A stretch of DNA of 21,151 nucleotides from Acidimicrobiia bacterium (GTDB lineage: Bacteria; Actinomycetota; Acidimicrobiia; Acidimicrobiales; SKKL01). The stretch spans positions 1-21,151 of the forward strand of contig JBAYRL010000017.1 in the NCBI GenBank assembly GCA_041676705.1, in the 5' to 3' direction. The stretch's first letter is position 1. Each line of letters begins with the position of its first letter. The notes under the pieces are model-generated. The model was not told the DNA's origin and did no database searches. It was given only the letters and a program-made list of their open reading frames with translations. The position numbers and the translations under genes were made by a program. Below, in pieces: positions 13,213 through 21,151 of this stretch.

Positions 13213-14469
13213 TTAGTAGGTTATAGCACCTGAAATAGCTTGGAAGCTACGCCCGTTAGGGTAAGTCACCTCGGCGGGTAGCGTTTCACGACGTTTCGAT
13301 GTGTGATGCACTAAACGAGTAGCAACCACTGTATAGGTAGGCATCCCATGCTCATCTAACCAAACGTTACCATCCCCATCATACGCTAAACCCCAAATCG
13401 GTTCGGTAGTGTTATACCAGTCTATGTATTCAACTTCACCAGAAGCACTCACATTAAGCTGGTATTCGCTACCAACAGGAGAAGCAACATAAAATTCGTA
13501 TACTCCTTGGGTGGAACCTGCCCACAAGTTTTGTGCCAACGAAGGTGCTGTTAAAGTTTTGTAGCTACCCCCACTCAACAACGACCCTTCACGTTGCCCT
13601 GTTGGTGGTGTTAAAACAAAACTACCGATCTTTAACGACAACGGGAACGGCCCATACACCCCACCGTCCCCAGCAACAGTCACATTAGGAGCTTTCCCAC
13701 AAGGTGCTAACAAACCACCATCACAAGTTAACGCACGCCCAGAAACCTGGATTGCTTGTGTGGGTGCATACCCGCCACCGGTTTGGGCTACTTTCAACCC
13801 AGCCACAGTCACAGAAGGCACATCGGTTTGTGTGGATGTTTGTGGCGTCCCGCCCGGACAGTCAGGGCCAGGGTTTGTGACAACTAGTTTCGTTGATTGT
13901 TGTAACGCTGGGAAACTATTTTTGTAACTCAACGCGGTGCTCATCACAGCAGCGGTCCCATAGGGCACATATTGACACAAATCCACTTCCCAAACATCTA
14001 AACAATATGGAAGTAAAGCGTCACCTTCAGCGGCGTGCCAACCCAAAGCAGCGCCACGACTATCTACCAACGAACCATCTCGCAAAATGTGTTGTGCAAT
14101 AACACAAGTGGTTGAAACGGTACTTGTTTCTTGAGCGGGGCGAAGCTCACAGTCCCGTCCGTCACGATAATATGTGGAACCCCAATATGCGGGTCCTTTA
14201 ATTTGGATACACCACGTTTTACCCGGCGGTGCTTTTTGCGGCCCGCTAGGTGGTGTTACAGACGATGAGGTACCACCAACACTTTGGTTACAACCAGCTA
14301 CACCAACCCGCCCGGTTGCGGTACGACCAGACACACCACCATTGTTACACGTAGCAGCCTCAACCTGTTGTTCTAAAACCATGATTTGGGCACCGCTAAA
14401 CAACCCTGCCAGCACCATTACCGCCAAGACTGGTTTAAACAAAACGTTTTTGAGTTGAACCATTTTCAT
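13213..14469 (-). CDS. Secreted cysteine-containing protein of unknown function
   Basis: A 418-residue exported protein. The ATG at 14469 is chosen because AAGGCGGCGATC precedes it; the frame is open further upstream without a better site. A Sec signal peptide is clear (KNVLFKPVLAVMVLAGLFSGAQIMVLEQQVEA, cleavage expected before ATC). The mature part starts with a G/S/T-rich stretch with two cysteines. A central region follows with WCIQIKGPAYWGSTYYRDGRDCE and DLCQYVPYGTAAVM, and then a beta-rich C-terminal half with IWGLAYDGDGNVWLDEHGMPTYTVVATRLVH. About ten cysteines suggest disulfides. No family is recognised. The C-terminal half looks like a beta-sandwich surface domain, and the next minus-strand genes to the right are pilin-like, so a surface role is plausible. 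It is divergent from the phosphatase-kinase pair. Confidence 0.8.
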   Translation of the reverse strand: MKMVQLKNVLFKPVLAVMVLAGLFSGAQIMVLEQQVEAATCNNGGVSGRTATGRVGVAGCNQSVGGTSSSVTPPSGPQKAPPGKTWCIQIKGPAYWGSTYYRDGRDCELRPAQETSTVSTTCVIAQHILRDGSLVDSRGAALGWHAAEGDALLPYCLDVWEVDLCQYVPYGTAAVMSTALSYKNSFPALQQSTKLVVTNPGPDCPGGTPQTSTQTDVPSVTVAGLKVAQTGGGYAPTQAIQVSGRALTCDGGLLAPCGKAPNVTVAGDGGVYGPFPLSLKIGSFVLTPPTGQREGSLLSGGSYKTLTAPSLAQNLWAGSTQGVYEFYVASPVGSEYQLNVSASGEVEYIDWYNTTEPIWGLAYDGDGNVWLDEHGMPTYTVVATRLVHHTSKRRETLPAEVTYPNGRSFQAISGAITY

Positions 14470-14580
14470 GATCGCCGCCTTAGGGACAAAAACAACATAA
14501 TGGCCCTTACTGTTACCGCCCAAAGTTGCTACACAACTAGCTAAACCCTAACCACCCCACCCGCTTAGCAATCCACAACC

Positions 14581-15348
14581 ATGCTCCACCCACATTTTGG
14601 GTCAAGTACCAATACTGAAACTATGTGTAACCCCAACCCAAAACCAACGTTGAACAGTCTCTGGTGGGGACACGGAGCGAAAACTGTTGGACCCCACCAC
14701 CCAAAATGTGAAGACCACTACAACATTGTTACCACCAACGACTACGTTATAGTAGCGGTAGCTGACGGGGCAGGCACCGCACCAAAAGGCGGCCAAGGCG
14801 CTAAAACCGCTGTCGAAAGTGTCACAAACCGTGCAGCGTGGCACAAAGGCTGGGGAGAAGGCCCCAACCCCACAACACTCATCAAAACCGCGATCAGAGC
14901 CCTTAAACACAACCCTATGTTTGCTACCACATTAAGTGTTGTAGTGATCGGTCCCACCACAATCCGTGCCGCCGCGATAGGCGACTCACCAATCGTTGTT
15001 GTAACTAAACCAAACAACCAGCTGCTTTTATGGTACGCCCCACAACCCAGCGAATATGTGAACGAAACCGAGTTTGTAACATCCCCCAACCCAACAATCA
15101 CCCAATGGGAACACCCCACCAACCAAACACAAGGTGTTGTTGTAGCAACAGACGGGATCAACCATTTAGGTATCGTAAACCAAACCCTACCCCACCCTGG
15201 GCTGTTCGTCCCGCTAGTGCAACGCAGCACTCAACACAACCTAAACCTGTCAACGTTTATCGGTTTCATAGCTGACAGGCACCTTTTAGATGACGACCTC
15301 ACTATCTGTGTCGCTACACCCAACACCAACCATAACCCCAACCAATGA
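14581..15348 (+). CDS. PP2C-family Ser/Thr protein phosphatase (TerY-P type)
   Basis: A 255-residue PP2C-like phosphatase that would remove phosphate from Ser/Thr in a metal-dependent way. Motifs in order: C43-E44-D45 in KCEDHYNI, D62-G63 in VAVADGAGTAPKGGQGA, ATTLSVVVIG (115-124), G134-D135 in AAIGDSP, D191-G192 in VVVATDGI, and D238-D239 in DDDLTICVA. The aspartates D62, D191 and D239 match the metal-binding set. It is soluble and carries no regulatory domain. The stop overlaps the kinase start as ATGA, so the two are co-translated and should act as an opposing pair. This matches the phosphatase-kinase part of TerY-P/YegK-YegI-like loci, but the vWA (TerY/YegL-like) gene that normally accompanies them is not within the window. 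The ATG at 14581 is used; a second in-frame ATG lies at 14623. Confidence 0.9.
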   Translation: MLHPHFGSSTNTETMCNPNPKPTLNSLWWGHGAKTVGPHHPKCEDHYNIVTTNDYVIVAVADGAGTAPKGGQGAKTAVESVTNRAAWHKGWGEGPNPTTLIKTAIRALKHNPMFATTLSVVVIGPTTIRAAAIGDSPIVVVTKPNNQLLLWYAPQPSEYVNETEFVTSPNPTITQWEHPTNQTQGVVVATDGINHLGIVNQTLPHPGLFVPLVQRSTQHNLNLSTFIGFIADRHLLDDDLTICVATPNTNHNPNQ

Positions 15349-16688
15349 AACCCACACTTGTTTTAACCGACCGGGACGGACATCAACACACCACAACCTA
15401 CACCAACGAACCGTTAGGCCAAGGTGGGGAAGGGACCGTATACCCGATACCTAACAACTTGGCCTTAGCGCTAAAACTTTACCACCCCCACGTTCTAGAA
15501 CAACGCGGCTTGTTACTACACCAAAAACTAGAAGCCATGCTGGAACGCAACCCCAACAACCCCTCCCTAGCATGGCCCACACATATCATAACCAACGAAA
15601 CAAACACGTTTCTAGGGTACGCAATGCCCCGACTAGACATCACAGCGGCACGAGCATGGGGAACTTTAGCTAACACCGCTGACCGTCGTAAAACCGCTCC
15701 GGGCTGGACTGTTAAACACACCATCAGCGCTATCACAAACCTGGCCACAGTTTTCGCTGGGATACACGAAACCGGAACCGTTTTAGGCGATGTCAACGAA
15801 TCAAACGTTTGGGTGTCGAACAACACCCAAACAACCATTATTGACTGCGACTCGTTCCAAATCACCGCGAAAGGGACGCTCCACCGTTCCCCGGTCGCTA
15901 AAGCCGAATATGTAGCACCCGAGTTCGTCGGCGCTGTTTTCAACAAACACGCACGTACCAGCGCATCAGACATGTTCGCCCTAGCAATACTAGCATTCCA
16001 AGCATTAACTGGAGGTACACACCCCTACGACGGTATCCCCACCAACCTACACGAAGATTTGCCCCCAATATCGCAACGCATCGCTGGGGGGCATACACCC
16101 TACCTTGGGCAAACAACCCTACTTAAACAAGCACCTCGTGTAAATATGGCACCAATACCACAACGGGTAACACAACTTTTAAAACAAACAACCAACCCCG
16201 ACCCACGGTTACGACCAACCGCCACCATGTTTAGTGAAATTTTCAGCGACGTGTTAGAACACCTGGTGCCTTGCGAAACAACCCCAACCCACTATTGGGA
16301 CAAACGAGACCACCCCACCTGTTTGTGGTGTACCTCAACGTTTGACCCTTTCAGTATCAGTCAAAGAACACAAACCACCCAAACCCCGGCCGGGTTCAAC
16401 ACCCCCAACACCACCCAAACCCTTAAACGGCGAGCCCCTACCCGCGCTACAAACAACAACCCACTCCACAACCAACCCACCACCCCCGCCCACAACCCAC
16501 CAGCCACCCACACACCGGCCCGCCAACCCAACCACACCCTCACCACAGCACTGTTAACAATACCAACCGTAACGTTAGCGTTGATCAGCCCATGGCGGTA
16601 TCCGCTAACATATTTGGCTGGGATCCTCAGCTGCTATCTGATAACAAAAACCCGGACCCTACCAACCCCAACCGGCACACCTCACTAA
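15345..16688 (+). CDS. TerY-P-type membrane-anchored Ser/Thr kinase
   Basis: A 447-residue kinase of the YegI/TerY-P type. Visible elements are the glycine loop LGQGGEGTVY (24-33), the ATP lysine K44 in ALALKLYH, the catalytic loop L-G-D149-V-N-E-S-N154 (GDVNxxN instead of HRDxxxxN), the metal-binding I-D167-C-D-S-F-Q (replacing DFG, as is usual in this subfamily), and AEYVAPEFVG (188-196). After the kinase domain comes a CxxC-type knuckle (C326-L-W-C329, with H323 and C310 nearby) that could bind zinc. A Pro/Thr/Asn-rich linker follows (about 340-397), then two hydrophobic helices (about 400-417 and 420-434). It should face the cytosol on a C-terminal membrane anchor. The ATG overlaps the phosphatase stop. 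It ends 23 bp from the convergent prepilin gene. Confidence 0.9.
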   Translation: MKPTLVLTDRDGHQHTTTYTNEPLGQGGEGTVYPIPNNLALALKLYHPHVLEQRGLLLHQKLEAMLERNPNNPSLAWPTHIITNETNTFLGYAMPRLDITAARAWGTLANTADRRKTAPGWTVKHTISAITNLATVFAGIHETGTVLGDVNESNVWVSNNTQTTIIDCDSFQITAKGTLHRSPVAKAEYVAPEFVGAVFNKHARTSASDMFALAILAFQALTGGTHPYDGIPTNLHEDLPPISQRIAGGHTPYLGQTTLLKQAPRVNMAPIPQRVTQLLKQTTNPDPRLRPTATMFSEIFSDVLEHLVPCETTPTHYWDKRDHPTCLWCTSTFDPFSISQRTQTTQTPAGFNTPNTTQTLKRRAPTRATNNNPLHNQPTTPAHNPPATHTPARQPNHTLTTALLTIPTVTLALISPWRYPLTYLAGILSCYLITKTRTLPTPTGTPH

Positions 16689-16711
16689 AGACCCCTGTAT
16701 CGAAAGGTGTT

Positions 16712-17314
16712 CTACGGTGGAAGAGTGGTACCTGTAGAAGAATCTGGCAAAGGGGTTTCAAAAACAGAAATACCAGGAACTAGTTGTTGCTGTAACACCT
16801 CTAGCGGCAACAAAACGTTAGCAACACTATCTTCAACACAACCGCCTTGTATCGTCCCTAACAGCGGTGTTACCGTCACACACCACCCGGCAGGTTTAGG
16901 TAACATCAACACCAAACTTGTTGGCGTAAACGAAACCCCGACCTCACCAGCAGAAGGCCACCCGTCAAGCCCAACACGTGTTAAAGGCAAAGAACTATAG
17001 ATACCGTCAGAACCCTGATAACCAACCAGATCCGTAACAGCTTCTGTGATTGCTTGTTGCCCAACACTAGTAGCCCAACTATCAACCCCAGACACTGCTA
17101 AAGCCGCCTGAGCTTGTCTAGACACCGACTTTAGGGAAACCAGCACAACATGTTGTTGCGCCCCGCTAAAAACCTGTTGATACCCAACAAACATTATTGT
17201 GGCCAGGATCGCCGCGACTACCACCCCTAAAACGGTTTCAAGCAGCGACACCCCACGCCACAAACACCGACCACCCCGACAACGGTTAACATATAGTGAC
17301 ACGAGACCTGCCAT
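16712..17314 (-). CDS. Type IV prepilin-like protein, paralog of the RCC1-pilin
   Basis: A 200-residue pilin-like protein. The basic leader ends at G21, followed by V-S-L-L-E26 (glutamate at +5) and a hydrophobic helix to about residue 44. This is a class III signal cleaved by prepilin peptidase. The globular part has ALAVSGVDSWAT and a cysteine pair C145...C159 (CVTVTPLLGTIQGGCV), then a Pro/Leu/Thr tail. The block QQVF...LKSV(S/A)R(Q/E)AQAxLAxSGxDxW and the TGTIQGGCV block also occur in the gene at 19510-21151, so the two share one pilin core and this one lacks the propeller. It is likely a minor pilin or pseudopilin; the assembly ATPase and platform genes are not in the window. ATG 17314 has no clear ribosome binding site. 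Stop is TAG. Confidence 0.85.
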   Translation of the reverse strand: MAGLVSLYVNRCRGGRCLWRGVSLLETVLGVVVAAILATIMFVGYQQVFSGAQQHVVLVSLKSVSRQAQAALAVSGVDSWATSVGQQAITEAVTDLVGYQGSDGIYSSLPLTRVGLDGWPSAGEVGVSFTPTSLVLMLPKPAGWCVTVTPLLGTIQGGCVEDSVANVLLPLEVLQQQLVPGISVFETPLPDSSTGTTLPP

Positions 17315-17408
17315 AGGGTTACAGTCCCAACGCTAACCAACCCCTGCTACTAACAACCCACCCCAAAACCCACAACAACCTGTTTTGAGGGGGCACACAA
17401 ACGGGTTG

Positions 17409-18188
17409 TTACCGTAGGTGCCGCCCACACACCGGCCAGGGACGGGCCCCTTGTTGAGCATACAAAGCGAACGCCATAGCATCTTGATCACTAGGAGCGG
17501 CTTGTTCTGGGCGTACCCCTACCAAATCAGCTCGACCAGCAGAACGAGCTACACTGTCCCAAGTTGCTTGGTGGAATTGGTACGCCCCCCGATACAACCC
17601 TGAAGCGGACACTATCTGATAGTTCCCACTCGACTCACATTGCCGTAACGCCGCCCACTGCCCAGCAGAAGGCCCACCCTCGGGCACCACAGCCGCTGGT
17701 GGCGTTTCGGTTGGGGACTGTGCAACACTCGTTTCATCGACAGGTTCTACCGTCACACCAACCATGTCTGGTTGAGAAACAACCTCTGGTGGTGTCCCAG
17801 TGGCATCCACAACAGGTCCTTCTTCAGTGTTGTGGCCTATCGCAGCAAAAAACACAGCCAAGTTCGCTTGTTCTAAATACTGTTCTAAGAGCTCTTCGTG
17901 GGTTTCTACAAACACATCGATCCCGTCAAGAAGCTCAACAGAAACCATATCAGCAGTCTTTGGTTGTAACGTTGTTACTGTTTCTACCACGACACGAAGC
18001 TCATCGAACGTTTGAGCAGCGTACACACCAGCCTTGTTTTTAGCAACGGCAAGGCTAGATGATTTTGTGTGAGCTGCTGTGGTCGGTCCGGCCCCTAACA
18101 AAACAAGCAAAGCTATCGCCACACCAATCATTGCTGTTACTACCCCCTGTCTCTGTTTAGGGGTGTTCAGCAACAGTTTTGAAAACAA
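17409..18188 (-). CDS. Rpf-like transglycosylase / resuscitation-promoting factor family
   Basis: A 259-residue exported protein. The TTG start at 18188 is fixed by TAGGAGC seven bases upstream. A hydrophobic segment (about 15-35, VVTAMIGVAIALLVLLGAG) serves as signal or anchor. A helical region (50-120) and a Pro/Glu/Val-rich linker (120-175) precede the catalytic domain at 177-255: WAALRQCESSGNYQIVSASGLYRGAYQFHQATWDSVA. E185 in CESSGNY is the catalytic glutamate, and C184 and C254 probably form the domain disulfide. Rpf enzymes cleave peptidoglycan glycan strands and are characteristic of actinobacteria, where they promote regrowth from dormancy. Among pilin genes it could also open the wall for a surface structure. 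It is downstream of a terminator and 94 bp ahead of the prepilin gene, which may share its transcript. Confidence 0.9.
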   Translation of the reverse strand: MFSKLLLNTPKQRQGVVTAMIGVAIALLVLLGAGPTTAAHTKSSSLAVAKNKAGVYAAQTFDELRVVVETVTTLQPKTADMVSVELLDGIDVFVETHEELLEQYLEQANLAVFFAAIGHNTEEGPVVDATGTPPEVVSQPDMVGVTVEPVDETSVAQSPTETPPAAVVPEGGPSAGQWAALRQCESSGNYQIVSASGLYRGAYQFHQATWDSVARSAGRADLVGVRPEQAAPSDQDAMAFALYAQQGARPWPVCGRHLR

Positions 18189-18357
18189 GTTTTGCTCCTA
18201 GATAGGGTACAAGGTTGTTTAACCACCCAAATATCGTGTTCCTCTAACCAAAACAAACACACAACCCTGTCACACAACCGTAATATTTTTGGGTTGTGAA
18301 CGGCCCAAACACGCAGAAACACACCAAAACATGACAATAATGACGGTTTAAAGTCAC

Positions 18358-18395
18358 AAAAAAGGTTAGGGGTTGGTAACTAAACCCCTAACCTT
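18358..18395 (-). terminator. Intrinsic terminator after the thioredoxin-like gene
   Basis: A perfect 13-bp stem (AAGGTTAGGGGTT at 18362-18374, AACCCCTAACCTT at 18383-18395) with an 8-nt loop is followed by six T in the minus direction. It is 55 bp beyond the thioredoxin-like gene and separates it from the Rpf-like gene. Confidence 0.92.
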
Positions 18396-18449
18396 CACAC
18401 AACCCCACACCACAACCCCATCCCCCATGTTCGGGCTGGCTCAGGGGGT

Positions 18450-19199
18450 TTAATCTAAAACAGGTTCAGTCGCCGATGTCACAGACCCATCCGGCTCTGT
18501 TGCGATATCCCCGTCATGTTCTGTGGTGATATCGTAACCAACAGTACCCGCAGCTAAATCTGCTAACGCCGACAATGAACCCTGATCTAAAGCACCAGAT
18601 ACAGCCTGGACAACGTTACCGTCACTACCAACCACCACAAAATAAGGGAACGAACCGCCACCCCACGCTGAATGAGCACTACCTAAAGCGTCATCCCGTA
18701 ACGTTGGAACCACCCAATTTTCACGTTCAAACCATTTAGACGGCGGATAGTTCGGGGCGCTAGGCGACAAACCTGTCGACACCGCATAAAAACCCACATC
18801 AGGACGTAACCCGCCTGATGCTAACCAGTCCCGCACCACAGGGACCTCGTTTTGGCAATAGGAACACCAATGCGCCAAAAACGCCACAATCTTAGGTTTC
18901 CCATCACCACCAATGTTTATTGTCTCACCGTTTAAACCTGTACCTGTAAGAGAAGGCACAGGTTGCCCAACAAGCTCTTGAGGGTTTTTATCAGCATCTG
19001 GTAACAACAACCCAGCAATTTCGACGACACCGACCTCCGTGGCACGCTCTTGTGGTTTTGAGGACAACGCAACAGCGATAACCCCCGCAAACACCACCAC
19101 AAAACCTACCGCCCCTAACATCCACCAGTTTTTAGGTTGGCGTGTCGAACTCAAACTTTTTGTGGCCACAGTTTTCTTTTTTGTTTTACCCACAAACAT
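18450..19199 (-). CDS. Membrane-anchored TlpA/thioredoxin-like oxidoreductase
   Basis: A 249-residue protein with a basic N-terminus, one membrane helix (about 27-46, MLGAVGFVVVFAGVIAVALS) and an extracytoplasmic thioredoxin-fold domain of the TlpA/ResA/AhpC-TSA type. The active site is C112-S-Y-C115 in FLAHWCSYCQNEVPVV, with SFPYFVVVG later supplying the expected cis-proline region. The C-terminal tail is Asp/Glu/Thr-rich. ATG 19199 is used (GAGAAAG upstream); an in-frame TTG at 19217 adds six residues. Such proteins reduce or form disulfides outside the membrane. The adjacent pilin-RCC1 protein has two cysteines per propeller blade, so it is a plausible client; this is inference from proximity. 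The gene has its own terminator. Confidence 0.88.
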   Translation of the reverse strand: MFVGKTKKKTVATKSLSSTRQPKNWWMLGAVGFVVVFAGVIAVALSSKPQERATEVGVVEIAGLLLPDADKNPQELVGQPVPSLTGTGLNGETINIGGDGKPKIVAFLAHWCSYCQNEVPVVRDWLASGGLRPDVGFYAVSTGLSPSAPNYPPSKWFERENWVVPTLRDDALGSAHSAWGGGSFPYFVVVGSDGNVVQAVSGALDQGSLSALADLAAGTVGYDITTEHDGDIATEPDGSVTSATEPVLD

Positions 19200-19374
19200 C
19201 AAACTTTCTCGAAACAATACAGAACTACAAAAACCACTGTTTCAAACCGTGTAGGACCCGCCGTCAACCCCTAACAGACCCAGACATCCCTGGGTGTAAC
19301 ACACCCGAATAGTTTCACGAGCCCGTTGCGCCCAACACCCTGAAAACACCCGAAGTCTTTAACAAAAAACGTTC

Positions 19375-19411
19375 AACCAGCCACAACAGCTTTTCACGAG
19401 TTGCGCTGGTT
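19375..19411. other. Compound hairpin upstream of the thioredoxin-like gene
   Basis: AACCAGC (19375-19381) pairs with GCTGGTT (19405-19411), with an inner CAAC/GTTG (19384-19387, 19400-19403). In the minus direction it lies between the RCC1-pilin stop and the thioredoxin start, so it may be a leader structure or weak terminator. Confidence 0.35.
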
Positions 19412-19456
19412 AAAAAACCCAACCAACGATCTGTTCTGCACACAACACCCATGCTT

Positions 19457-19496
19457 GTAGGAGCACCTCAGATGCTACTCTGTGAGGTACTCCTAC
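19457..19496 (-). terminator. Hairpin after the RCC1-pilin gene
   Basis: GTAGGAG plus ACCTCA (19457-19470) pairs with TGAGGT plus CTCCTAC (19483-19496), 13 bp with one internal mismatch, starting 14 bp after the gene's stop codon. There is no T-run, so it may act as a 3' stabilising hairpin or a weak terminator. Confidence 0.55.
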
Positions 19497-19509
19497 GGTT
19501 TGTAGTTCG

Positions 19510-21151
19510 TTACGGTTCTACAACCAACACCGGTGTGGTCTGGTAGGTCGTGTTCCCGTTCCCCAACTGACCATTGCTGTTGTAGCCCCAGCAGTAAGCG
19601 TCACCGTCGGCGGTTACCCCGCATGTGTGGTTGTTGCCAGCAGTGATAGATATAAAGCTTAGATCACCTAACACTTTGGCGGGTGTGGCGTGTTGGGTAT
19701 AGATACCCCCGTTCCCTAGCTGGCCCTGACCACCGTAGCCCCAGCAGTAGGCGTCACCGTCTGTGGTTAGGCCACATGAGTGCTCGGCGTCTGCGGTGAC
19801 CGCCACGAAACTGTGGTTGCCTGACACTTTGGTTGGTGTGTTTTGGTTGATGGTGTTCCCGATACCTAACTGACCACGGTTATTATAGCCCCAGCAGTAA
19901 GCGTCACCGTCTGTAGTTATCCCACACGAGTGGTACTGGCCTGCGGCGAAGGACACAAACCTGTGGTTACCTAACACTTTTATCGGTGTGGTTTGATTGA
20001 CGATGCTCCCGTATCCGGCTCCTAGCTGTCCTACAGAGTTGTAACCCCAACAGTAGAGATCGCCATCAGAAGTTACCCCACATGTGTGGTTGTCGCCAGC
20101 AGTGATCTCTACGAAACTGTGGTTGCCTGACACTTTGGTTGGTGTGTTTTGGTTGATGGTGTTCCCGTTCCCCAACTGACCATTGCTGTTGTAGCCCCAG
20201 CAGTAAGCATCCCCGTCTGTGGTTATCCCACATGAGTGAGTGTCGCCTGCAGCGATAGACACAAAACTGTTGTCTCCAGACACTTTGGACGGTGTAACCC
20301 GATCGACGGTGTTCCCATTCCCCAACTGACCACTAGTACCAGATCCCCAGCAGTAAGCATCCCCGTCTGTAGTCAGCGCACACGAGTGAATGTAGCCTGC
20401 GACGAGGGACACAAAACTGTGATTGCCGGAAACCTTCACTGGTGTGTTCTGGTGGGTGATGTTCCCGTTCCCCAACTGACCACTACTGCTATTGCCCCAG
20501 CAGTATGTGTCACCGCCTGTAGTTAGGCCACAAGTGTGCCCTCCGCCAGCACTGGTTTGTGCCCAGAACCCTGGGTCCGGTTCTGGTTCGGTTGTGGTTG
20601 TTGTCGAGTTTGATTGTTCTGGTTGTGTTGATATGTTGTTGATACCTGGTATTTGCTGGTTGGTTACAGCCGCAGACGGAGAGTTTTCACCAACGGTATC
20701 CAGGTTCGAAACACAGCCGCCTTGTATGGTTCCCGTGTGTGGAGGTGCTGTTACCACGCATGCGCCAGCGTCTAACGCCACAACCATCAATAAGGTGTTG
20801 GCGGATCGTGTGAAAGTGAGCTCGGACATCTCAGGCCACACGTCGCCTTCCGTAACCACTACCCCGCTGTTATCAGCAACAACCCCAACACTCCTAGCGG
20901 CTTGGGTTGGTGGCCAGTCTTCTAACGCACCCATAACAGCATCGAGCCCAGCTTGGGTGTCCCAACGATCCGCACCAGATATGGCTAGCAAAGCTTGGGC
21001 TTCACGAGCCACCGATTTCAACGCTGCAAGTTCAGCATGTTCACGGGTTTTAGTGAAAACCTGTTGGAATGACACGAACGCTGCGAACACCAGAAGCGCA
21101 CCCACCACCAACCCCAAAATGATCTCTACAAGAGTTAACCCCCTACGAACA
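19510..21151 (-). CDS. Prepilin fused to a seven-bladed RCC1 propeller (5' partial)
   Basis: The frame is open to the right edge, with codons visible up to 21150, so the extreme N-terminus is missing. The first visible residues, VRRG/LTLVEIILGLVVGALLVF, are a class III prepilin signal: Gly cleavage site, Glu at +5, hydrophobic helix. The pilin core follows, with LKSVAREAQALLAISGADRW and the cysteine pair in CVVTAPPHTGTIQGGCV. A Thr/Glu/Pro linker (SNSTTTTTEPEPDPG) leads to RCC1 repeats of about 50 residues with the pattern H(S/T)CGxTTDGDAYCWGxxxxGQLGNG. There are seven HxC...CWG units; the first half-blade and last half-blade should pair to close the ring. The product is predicted to present a disulfide-stapled beta-propeller on a pilus or pseudopilus, a likely binding tip. 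The pilin core is paralogous to 16712-17314. Confidence 0.92.
   Translation of the reverse strand, partial: VRRGLTLVEIILGLVVGALLVFAAFVSFQQVFTKTREHAELAALKSVAREAQALLAISGADRWDTQAGLDAVMGALEDWPPTQAARSVGVVADNSGVVVTEGDVWPEMSELTFTRSANTLLMVVALDAGACVVTAPPHTGTIQGGCVSNLDTVGENSPSAAVTNQQIPGINNISTQPEQSNSTTTTTEPEPDPGFWAQTSAGGGHTCGLTTGGDTYCWGNSSSGQLGNGNITHQNTPVKVSGNHSFVSLVAGYIHSCALTTDGDAYCWGSGTSGQLGNGNTVDRVTPSKVSGDNSFVSIAAGDTHSCGITTDGDAYCWGYNSNGQLGNGNTINQNTPTKVSGNHSFVEITAGDNHTCGVTSDGDLYCWGYNSVGQLGAGYGSIVNQTTPIKVLGNHRFVSFAAGQYHSCGITTDGDAYCWGYNNRGQLGIGNTINQNTPTKVSGNHSFVAVTADAEHSCGLTTDGDAYCWGYGGQGQLGNGGIYTQHATPAKVLGDLSFISITAGNNHTCGVTADGDAYCWGYNSNGQLGNGNTTYQTTPVLVVEP
19513..20568 (-). repeat. Tandem RCC1 coding repeats, about 150 bp per unit
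   Basis: Seven units of roughly 150 bp encode the propeller blades. Blocks such as those encoding GQLGNGNT and TPTKVSGNHSFV are almost identical at DNA level between units, while the residues at the blade edges differ. This pattern would allow blade gain, loss or exchange by recombination. Confidence 0.85.

Noticed and set aside
14742..15230. 162-codon minus frame inside the phosphatase gene
   Set aside because: Antisense to a gene with clear PP2C motifs; no binding site or recognisable motif.
15479..15973. 164-codon minus frame inside the kinase gene
   Set aside because: Antisense shadow of a well-supported kinase domain.

Overview
The window looks like a piece of an actinobacterial genome or large plasmid. 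The signs are an Rpf-like cell-wall hydrolase, type IV prepilin-like proteins, a lipobox lipoprotein, several TTG/GTG starts and base composition that looks intermediate (GC not computed). The exact lineage cannot be fixed from this sequence alone. Coding strands are strikingly rich in AAC/ACC-type codons. Stops are mostly TAA or TAG; TGA ends only three of 18 reading frames.

Layout, left to right. (1) 1-2252, minus: two related proteins with leucine-rich-repeat-variant-like units, one cut by the window edge, separated by about 700 bp without a gene. (2) 2475-5433: a stand-alone EAL phosphodiesterase (+), a metallophosphoesterase (-), and an unknown protein (+) made of an internal duplication. 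(3) 8772-5808, minus: a tightly coupled three-gene operon of a processive GT2 glycosyltransferase, a 54-residue single-span membrane protein, and a pentapeptide-repeat lipoprotein. Both junctions are TAATG overlaps and the operon ends in a clear terminator. (4) 8773-11264: an accessory block with an array of 11-bp-phased repeats, a small acidic protein, a strong hairpin, a YdiL/Aca2-like HTH gene interrupted by an in-frame TGA, and a short minus-strand gene whose whole length is tiled by near-perfect stem-loops. (5) 12009-14469, minus: an ArdC-like zinc metalloprotease and an unknown secreted protein. (6) 14581-16688, plus: a PP2C phosphatase and a TerY-P-type Ser/Thr kinase overlapping by ATGA. 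(7) 21151-16712, minus: cell-surface genes for a prepilin fused to a seven-bladed RCC1 propeller, a membrane-anchored thioredoxin, an Rpf-like hydrolase and a second prepilin paralogous to the first.

The right end reads as a surface-structure region. Two pilin-like proteins share a conserved cysteine pair, one carries a cysteine-rich propeller, and an extracytoplasmic thioredoxin could service their disulfides. The centre (9.1-11.3 kb) is the most unusual part and differs from its flanks in base texture. The hairpin-tiled gene at 10864-11202 and its surrounding stem-loops are the best candidate for something undescribed. No tRNA, rRNA, CRISPR array, transposase or integrase was recognised.
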